Shown here: positions 59,591 to 64,000 of the stretch, piece by piece | Numbering within the stretch: the stretch's first letter is position 1 | How the letters are laid out: every line of letters begins with the position of its first letter | Assembly: GCA_039698075.1 (NCBI GenBank) | Contig: JBDKTJ010000060.1 | Location: forward strand, 62,001 to 126,000 | Length of the DNA: 64,000 nt | Reading direction: 5' to 3' | Origin: JAJFVC01 sp039698075 | Lineage (GTDB): Bacteria > Planctomycetota > Planctomycetia > Pirellulales > Thermoguttaceae | The notes under the pieces: generated by a model | Told to the model about the DNA's origin: nothing | The model's input: the letters and a program-made list of their open reading frames with translations, nothing else | Database searches by the model: none | Translations under genes and position numbers: made by a program

Positions 59591-59916
59591 ATCTATCTGA
59601 CCAGGAACAAGAAGTTGTCGAAACCACCGTCTTCTACGGCGTGTCTGTCCTCATCAATGAGGAATGGGTCAAGCGTCTTGTAGTCGGAGTGCCCGTGGCA
59701 GACGAACCGGAAGGCTACAACCGAATCGTCACGGTGCTGAAACGCTTTCGGGAATTCGCCAACTGCTCGTGGCAGAGTTCACGGGTTGTACGGCTGGACA
59801 TGGAGGCCGAAATTCCAGCCCAAGAATGGCGTGAAGTCGTTCGCGGCCACATGATGGCGCTCGACATTCACAGCCTTGAAAGTGCGGTTCACGTCCTTTT
59901 CGGATTACGACAATGA
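59587..59916 (+). CDS. hypothetical protein, 109 aa
   Basis: GTG at 59587 is preferred over GTG at 59584; the two are adjacent. Alternating strands and a C-terminal helix (ALDIHSLESAVHVLFGL). It overlaps both neighbours by 4 nt. Confidence 0.5.
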   Translation: MNLSDQEQEVVETTVFYGVSVLINEEWVKRLVVGVPVADEPEGYNRIVTVLKRFREFANCSWQSSRVVRLDMEAEIPAQEWREVVRGHMMALDIHSLESAVHVLFGLRQ

Positions 59917-60335
59917 CATTCTTCATGGTGTGTGACAAGAAGACGGGCCTCTGCTACAAGCGTGTTCACGGGCGTTCGATTCCGTGTTGGGCACCGAAGG
60001 AAGAGGCGTCGGTATGGACGACTCGCGCAGGTGCCAGCGAGGCCCTCGGCAGCCTCACCCGCCGCAACCGGAACCATTTCATCCGTGACCCGCAGTGTGA
60101 ACCCGAGATCGTCGAGATTCCCTTCGACCGGCCGCAATGCGTCCTCGTGGACGGAGATGACTGGGAAGGTTTCTATGTCAATGGCAAGCTGATTGCCCAA
60201 CACCACCATGTCCAACTCGGAGAAATCTTCGAGGCCCTTGGCAACCCGTTTGAGCACCAATTCGCCGACACAAAATGGTTATGTGAACGTGGGAATCTCC
60301 CCGAAAACTTGAGTGAAGTAAGACTGCAACCATGA
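59913..60335 (+). CDS. hypothetical protein, 140 aa
   Basis: A His/Arg-rich soluble protein (MTFFMVCDKKTGLCYKRVHG) with a folded C-terminal domain (FYVNGKLIAQHHHVQLGEIF). The C-terminal block has a pattern frequent in small phage proteins of unknown role. Confidence 0.5.
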   Translation: MTFFMVCDKKTGLCYKRVHGRSIPCWAPKEEASVWTTRAGASEALGSLTRRNRNHFIRDPQCEPEIVEIPFDRPQCVLVDGDDWEGFYVNGKLIAQHHHVQLGEIFEALGNPFEHQFADTKWLCERGNLPENLSEVRLQP

Positions 60336-60574
60336 AATGCCAGACCTGCGGCTCGAACCGCCTGACCCCTGCCAATGTTGATACGCCGACGTTCAGCCTG
60401 ACCGATGCCACCCTCTGCCTGGACTGTGGCACGATCCAAGGCGAATGGCCCGATCCCGTGCCGAGTCCGATGCCGGTCATCGTGATGTCGCCCATCGTCT
60501 TTACGCCGCCGGAGCCTCAACCCGAACCGGAGTCGATCCGCTACACCATCTCCTGCGAACTGCCCGATGCCTAG
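60332..60574 (+). CDS. zinc-ribbon protein, 80 aa
   Basis: CQTCGSNRL and LCLDCGTIQG at the N-terminus form a zinc ribbon; a long Pro-rich C-terminus follows. Overlaps the previous gene by 4 nt. Confidence 0.5.
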   Translation: MKCQTCGSNRLTPANVDTPTFSLTDATLCLDCGTIQGEWPDPVPSPMPVIVMSPIVFTPPEPQPEPESIRYTISCELPDA

Positions 60575-60851
60575 ATACCCTGTCATTTACGCCAAGACGA
60601 AAGAAGGCTGGTCGGAATGGATATTCCCGGCCCGTCGCTATCAGATGGCGTGTTGTGACTGCGGGTTGGTCCACGAGATCGAGTTCCGTGTAATCCAGGT
60701 ACGCTCGTCACGCATGAAAATCGGGAAGAAACGGGTGACGGCACACACAGTCGTGAAAACAGCGCCAGCCGGCTTTCGCGTTGAGTTACGTTGCCGCCGC
60801 AACGAGCGTGCCACTGGTCAGATTCGCCGCCGGAGACACAAAAATGGATGA
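60567..60851 (+). CDS. hypothetical Cys-containing basic protein, 94 aa
   Basis: MACCDCGLVHEIEFRVIQ near residue 30 is a Cys knuckle next to a beta strand; the C-terminus is Arg-rich (RRNERATGQIRRRRHKNG). It may bind nucleic acid. Overlaps neighbours by 8 nt each side. Confidence 0.5.
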   Translation: MPRYPVIYAKTKEGWSEWIFPARRYQMACCDCGLVHEIEFRVIQVRSSRMKIGKKRVTAHTVVKTAPAGFRVELRCRRNERATGQIRRRRHKNG

Positions 60852-61098
60852 CGCGAACGACATGAGCCTGCCGATCGAACTGCCGGACCCCGGTGAGAAG
60901 GTATGGGTCACGAACGATGGTACGCAGATTTCCGTGACCGAGATGGAAGACGATCGTCTTCTCAACGCCATCAACTTCATCAACCGTCGCATCCAAAGCC
61001 TGATCGCCTCGCGGCTGATGCTCTGTGAAGAGCGTGGCCGCCGGCACAAAGAACGCACCACTGCCCGGAGAGAAAATGCAAAACGGAAAGGGAAGTAG
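60844..61098 (+). CDS. hypothetical protein, 84 aa
   Basis: An acidic N-terminal half (MDDANDMSLPIELPDPGEKV) then helices and a basic tail. Overlaps the next frame by 23 nt. No motif. Confidence 0.5.
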   Translation: MDDANDMSLPIELPDPGEKVWVTNDGTQISVTEMEDDRLLNAINFINRRIQSLIASRLMLCEERGRRHKERTTARRENAKRKGK

Positions 61099-61297
61099 GC
61101 AACGCCGCCGGCAGGTCAGCTATCAGCAATACTCCGACAACTATGACGCCATCTACGGCAAGAAACATGAAGACGTACCTCAAGTTCCTGAAATCAGTGT
61201 TGCTCCACAAGTGGTTCGTGTTTGTCGCCGGGAGACGCTTGAAGGTTTCGCTGTGGAGACGCCTGCTCCACGACCTGAGCAAACTGACGCCGACTGA
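61076..61297 (+). CDS. hypothetical protein, 73 aa, overlapping the DUF5662-like gene
   Basis: MQNGKGSRQRRRQVSYQQYS then DNYDAIYGKK matches a short family of basic phage proteins that normally end near there. Here the frame continues 130 nt into the next gene, so the C-terminal extension may be non-functional overlap. Confidence 0.4.
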   Translation: MQNGKGSRQRRRQVSYQQYSDNYDAIYGKKHEDVPQVPEISVAPQVVRVCRRETLEGFAVETPAPRPEQTDAD

Positions 61298-61664
61298 GTT
61301 CGGTCCCTACGCCCGCAACTTCTACGGGACGCCCCGGAACAAGGCTGAGTTCGAGAAAGCATGGCATTTCCACAAGTTGCGAAACCCGCACCACTGGGAG
61401 TTCTGGGTCGGCGTGGACTACATCGAGCGTGAGATGCACATGATCTACCACTTCCCGATCCTCACGACGCTCCCGATGCCGCTGCCCGTCGTCCGTGAAA
61501 TGATCGCCGACTGGTTCGCAGCGGCCCGAGCCTACAACGGCAAGTGGCCCGACTTGTCCAACTACGAATGGTTCAAGAAGAACAAGGGCCGAATGCAACT
61601 TCATCCCGACACCGAAATGCGCATCGGCCTCGTACTGGCCGAAGCCGCCAGCTTCCAATGGTGA
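61167..61664 (+). CDS. DUF5662-like protein, 165 aa
   Basis: After a basic N-terminus, LLHDLSKLTPTEFGPYARNF, then FEKAWHFHKLRNPHHWEFWV, and later MIADWFAAARAYNG. This His/Asp-rich helical pattern is what I recognise as DUF5662, plausibly a metal-binding helical fold. Function unknown. Confidence 0.6.
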   Translation: MKTYLKFLKSVLLHKWFVFVAGRRLKVSLWRRLLHDLSKLTPTEFGPYARNFYGTPRNKAEFEKAWHFHKLRNPHHWEFWVGVDYIEREMHMIYHFPILTTLPMPLPVVREMIADWFAAARAYNGKWPDLSNYEWFKKNKGRMQLHPDTEMRIGLVLAEAASFQW

Positions 61665-61867
61665 ACTGCGACATGTGCCCGAGCGAATTCGTGCATGAAG
61701 CCGACCGGAAGATTACGACCGGGCCGTATGACGGTGAACTTCGCACCTACCATCTTTGCCGGGACTGCGCCGACAAGTTGTGGAACGGCACGGGCGGTTG
61801 CGTCCAAGCCTTGAAGAATCTGGTCACGGCCAATCTCAACTACTTCCTCATCGAACCTATCAAATGA
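61658..61867 (+). CDS. zinc-ribbon protein, 69 aa
   Basis: MVNCDMCPSEF and LCRDCADKLW give the two knuckles. The rest is a short helical tail. Overlaps both neighbours. Confidence 0.5.
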   Translation: MVNCDMCPSEFVHEADRKITTGPYDGELRTYHLCRDCADKLWNGTGGCVQALKNLVTANLNYFLIEPIK

Positions 61868-62121
61868 CCATCACGCTCTACCGCATCAAAGACGAGTCCG
61901 CCGGTAAGTATTACCGCCACAAGTACAGTCAGTACCGTGGCGGTGATTGGGTGGACGAAGACCAGGCCACGACCTGGACGAAGCCGGGCGGTGCCGCCGG
62001 CGCTCTCGGGGCCGTCCGCGAGAAGGCCAAAAACCAACGCAAGAAAGACACCTTCACCGTAGAAATTGCGAAGGTGGAAAGCGCCGAACTGATCTGGATA
62101 CGAAAGCTGCCGGGAAAGTGA
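61864..62121 (+). CDS. hypothetical protein, 85 aa
   Basis: MTITLYRIKDESAGKYYRHK start; beta strands, then a Lys-rich helix and strand. Overlaps the next GTG start by 4 nt. Confidence 0.5.
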   Translation: MTITLYRIKDESAGKYYRHKYSQYRGGDWVDEDQATTWTKPGGAAGALGAVREKAKNQRKKDTFTVEIAKVESAELIWIRKLPGK

Positions 62122-62504
62122 AAGCCTGCGTCGTTCGACAACCGTTTGTGCAACGATGGGCCGGCGACGTGGCCCGCGTCTTTCTTCGTTGGGTGACACA
62201 GCACTCGCCGCTACGGCACAACTTGAAGGTCTACCTCTGCCCAACGAGCACGCTTCGGACCTGCAAGGGGCCAGCATACGGCTTCTTCACACCCGGCCGC
62301 CCGCCGTTTATCGCCGTGGCGTGCCGATGCAAGCGGCGAACGTCACTTGTCCGATTCACTGACGACATTCTGGAAACGCTTGCCCACGAATGGTGCGAGT
62401 ACGAGAAATGGCGTGACGGCCGTGTCCGCAACCATCGTGGCATCCAGAACCGAATCGACCATCTCATCCGCCGTTTCCGCCAACACATCAAGGACCAACA
62501 ATGA
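62118..62504 (+). CDS. hypothetical protein with HExxE motif, 128 aa
   Basis: GTG start. DDILETLAHEWCEYEKWRDG near 80 contains HEWCE followed by basic RVRNHRGIQNRI, a layout found in some small phage metalloprotein-like families. Whether it binds zinc is unknown. The N-terminus is basic with an internal CPTSTLRTC. Confidence 0.5.
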   Translation: MKACVVRQPFVQRWAGDVARVFLRWVTQHSPLRHNLKVYLCPTSTLRTCKGPAYGFFTPGRPPFIAVACRCKRRTSLVRFTDDILETLAHEWCEYEKWRDGRVRNHRGIQNRIDHLIRRFRQHIKDQQ

Positions 62505-62836
62505 ACGAGTCTGCTCAGCAAATGCAACGACGTGCCCTCGCCATGCTCACCCCGAAGCAAGAGGCTTTGGAGCGGATGGTGCAAACCGAACAGATCGACG
62601 ATCTTCCCGCCGCCATGATGGCATGTTCCTACGCCCTCATGGAGATGAATCTGCGACAGGCGATGGATACCGGAGAGATTCCTGATCCCATCCAAGTTCT
62701 TCGTGACCTGTTCGATGCCGGCGGCCTGGACGACCACTTCTACGATGTCCGGGAGCGAGAGGGCGAAGGCTGGGAAGGGCGGAAGATGCTCAAGTGGGGT
62801 AAGGCCACGAAGCAAGCCCACGAACTGATGAAATAG
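62501..62836 (+). CDS. hypothetical protein, 111 aa
   Basis: A helical acidic protein (MNESAQQMQRRALAMLTPKQ) ending in Lys. Element copy 8 starts 3 nt after its stop, so the operon may end here. Confidence 0.5.
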   Translation: MNESAQQMQRRALAMLTPKQEALERMVQTEQIDDLPAAMMACSYALMEMNLRQAMDTGEIPDPIQVLRDLFDAGGLDDHFYDVREREGEGWEGRKMLKWGKATKQAHELMK

Positions 62837-62838
62837 CA

Positions 62839-62872
62839 CTCCAAAATCGGCCGCCGCCGTTGATTTCATTGA
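62839..62872 (+). promoter_or_regulatory. two-box element copy 8
   Basis: CTCCAAAA (62839-62846), 13 nt, TTGATTTCATTGA (62860-62872), with A instead of T at the last base. GGAGGG follows, and the next ATG is 15 nt away. CTCCA and TGGAG could pair. Confidence 0.6.
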
Positions 62873-62887
62873 TGGAGGGAAAGACCT

Positions 62888-63190
62888 ATGAAACTCAAGA
62901 TGCAAGCCCTCGTAGGCTGGCTAACCGGCATTTGCGCCCTGGCCCTTGTCGCCTGTACGGCCGTCTCGGCACTGACCTACGCCGTGATGCACCGCTCCCA
63001 GACTCTCCAAAATCTGGCGTCGTCGGCGCTCACCGGCGTGGGCATGGCAATCGGCGGGTGCCTGGGAAGTGCCCTGATCCTTCGCTTCAAGGTCGCTCGC
63101 AGGTATGTCAAGAACCTTGTCCAGGAAGTCAGCGACAAGGGCGTCAAGCAGACCATCGCCGAGGAAGTCAACCGCCGAAACACATTATGA
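62888..63190 (+). CDS. membrane protein, 100 aa
   Basis: Two hydrophobic segments (LVGWLTGICALALVACTAVS and a Gly/Ala-rich second span) and a charged C-terminal helix. Leader GGAGGGAAAGACCT. Topology resembles small holin-like or anchor proteins; no lysis partner is identified. Confidence 0.5.
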   Translation: MKLKMQALVGWLTGICALALVACTAVSALTYAVMHRSQTLQNLASSALTGVGMAIGGCLGSALILRFKVARRYVKNLVQEVSDKGVKQTIAEEVNRRNTL

Positions 63191-63693
63191 CCCTTCTGCA
63201 ACAAGTCGCCTATAAGGTCCGTGCCGCTCACGCACTCCTGCGTGATGCCGTGACCGAATGCCAGTGTGGTGTTGAATGCAGCGACGAAGTGTGTCGCTAC
63301 CACAGCATTGTCACCACGGCCCGCGATGTCCTGGGGCTAGTAGACCGGCAATTCCCTGGCTGCGACGACTGCTGCATCGCCAACTGCTCGCTACGTGTAA
63401 ACGGCCCAACTAACCGGAACGTCGAGATTGTTCCCTGTCCGTACCCGTGCGGACACCGACCGACCATCCAGCGGCCCGACTACGTTGACCACGGCCGCCA
63501 GACGTGGGCGTCCAAGATTCCCGCAGGTAAGTGCTTCCGCAAGCGCAACGGCGAGATGATCTACCGGCGGATGTCCGAAGGTGCCGTCCTACACCTGGGC
63601 CTGGACAACGAGAAGGTCTACGGCATCTGCCAAGAGAACGGCAATGTCGCTGCTCTTGAGTTCGACACCAACGTCATCCCCGCGAGTGGCTAA
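63187..63693 (+). CDS. Cys-rich protein, 168 aa
   Basis: Cys clusters at CQCGVECSDEVC and CDDCCIANC in the first 70 residues, then VEIVPCPYPCGHRPTIQ, suggest several metal sites. A helical N-terminus (VAYKVRAAHALLRDAVTE) leads. Unknown function. Overlaps the previous stop by 4 nt. Confidence 0.5.
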   Translation: MTLLQQVAYKVRAAHALLRDAVTECQCGVECSDEVCRYHSIVTTARDVLGLVDRQFPGCDDCCIANCSLRVNGPTNRNVEIVPCPYPCGHRPTIQRPDYVDHGRQTWASKIPAGKCFRKRNGEMIYRRMSEGAVLHLGLDNEKVYGICQENGNVAALEFDTNVIPASG

Positions 63694-63890
63694 TGGCACG
63701 ATCCACGTACATCTACTTCGTCCGCACCCACGCAGGCAACTTGCTGGGAAGTTTCACCGTGAAGCACGAGGCCCATTCCTGGGTTGACCGCTACCCCGGC
63801 TACCGACGCCAAGACCTGCAACTCTCGCGGATGCGAGATGGCGACGTGGACGAGAAGGAAGAAATCCTCATCGACTGGGACGACGGATGA
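63693..63890 (+). CDS. hypothetical protein, 65 aa
   Basis: MARSTYIYFVRTHAGNLLGS then acidic to the end (KEEILIDWDDG). A compact beta-rich protein sharing single-base or 4-nt overlaps with its neighbours. Confidence 0.5.
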   Translation: MARSTYIYFVRTHAGNLLGSFTVKHEAHSWVDRYPGYRRQDLQLSRMRDGDVDEKEEILIDWDDG

Positions 63891-64000
63891 AACCACAAAC
63901 ACGCAACATTTTCGACCAACGCTGCGGGCACATTGTTGTTCAAGTCCAGGATGTCTGCCCCGTGTGCGGGCAGCCCTACTGGCCGGAACAAGTGCAAATA
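63887..64000 (+). CDS. zinc-ribbon protein, 3' truncated by the window
   Basis: ATG at 63887 (ATGA overlap) reads MKPQTRNIFDQRCGHIVVQV then VCPVCGQPYW and runs off the window edge. The Cys pair suggests another zinc-ribbon protein. Confidence 0.5.
   Translation, partial: MKPQTRNIFDQRCGHIVVQVQDVCPVCGQPYWPEQVQI

Noticed and set aside
20053..62872. CRISPR-like repeats
   Set aside because: The 34-nt elements are kilobases apart, have variable centres and no spacers; no cas genes are seen.
1..64000. Integrated prophage with host flanks, or insertion sequence
   Set aside because: No host-like genes, integrase, transposase or attachment repeats were recognised.

Overview
The window is a contiguous piece of a double-stranded DNA tailed-phage genome (Caudoviricetes-like): GC-rich, very tightly packed, with many genes joined by ATGA or TAATG overlaps and Shine-Dalgarno leaders such as TTTGGAG or CTGCGAGG. 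Nothing in it is clearly a host chromosomal gene, so it reads as phage throughout. Both ends are cut: the first gene (tape measure) is open at base 1 and the last is open at base 64000. The host cannot be named from the sequence. A bacterial host fits the leaders, the family A polymerase and a sigma-like factor.

Layout. (1) 1-11525, plus strand: tail module with the tape measure C-terminus, a run of tail-tip or receptor-binding proteins including a tandem paralogue pair, a 1003-residue hub-like protein and a 59-residue basic protein, closed by a strong two-way hairpin at 11557-11592. (2) 11601-17338, minus strand: two paralogous Cys-rich proteins, an acidic Cys-rich protein, a DnaQ-type exonuclease, a MazZ-like dNTP pyrophosphohydrolase and an 888-residue primase-helicase. 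(3) 17339-17501: divergent intergenic region with a nested inverted repeat (19-bp outer arms, 8-bp inner hairpin), a candidate origin or operator. (4) 17502-52600, plus strand: ParB-like proteins, SF2 helicase, secreted protease, phosphoesterases, a four-tRNA cluster, family A DNA polymerase, VRR-NUC-like nuclease, sigma-like factor, 5'-deoxyribonucleotidase-like protein, DNA ligase, radical-SAM-like protein, P-loop ATPase, RNA ligase, two methyltransferases, deoxyribose-phosphate aldolase, deoxyribosyltransferase-like protein, RecB-like nuclease and ClpP-like protease, interspersed with many small zinc-ribbon and membrane proteins. (5) 52632-57472: exonuclease, then an array of Y-RNA-like elements and tRNA/Y chimeras directly upstream of a Ro60/TROVE protein, an SPFH protein and tRNA-Glu. 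(6) 57499-64000: mostly small proteins of unknown function.

Two systems stand out. First, 53542-54043 holds five copies of a Ro-binding-stem signature (GGGCC followed by GAAG or a near match, then a GTTATC-like box, paired with CTTGCC). Three are free-standing Y RNAs. Two are built into the anticodon arms of tRNA-shaped genes. The array ends in the leader of a Ro60/Rsr gene with an intact MIDAS motif, and a Deinococcus-type RNA ligase lies elsewhere in the window. This looks like a phage-borne Ro ribonucleoprotein system.

Second, an unannotated two-box element (CTCYAAWW, 13 nt, TTGATTTCATTGT) occurs eight times, always on the plus strand and 0-63 nt before a start codon. It is a good candidate for a phage-specific promoter, perhaps read with the sigma-like factor encoded at 32466. 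Nucleotide-pool and possible base-modification genes (MazZ-like, deoxyribosyltransferase-like, aldolase, nucleotidase, radical-SAM-like, methyltransferases) suggest active remodelling of DNA precursors.
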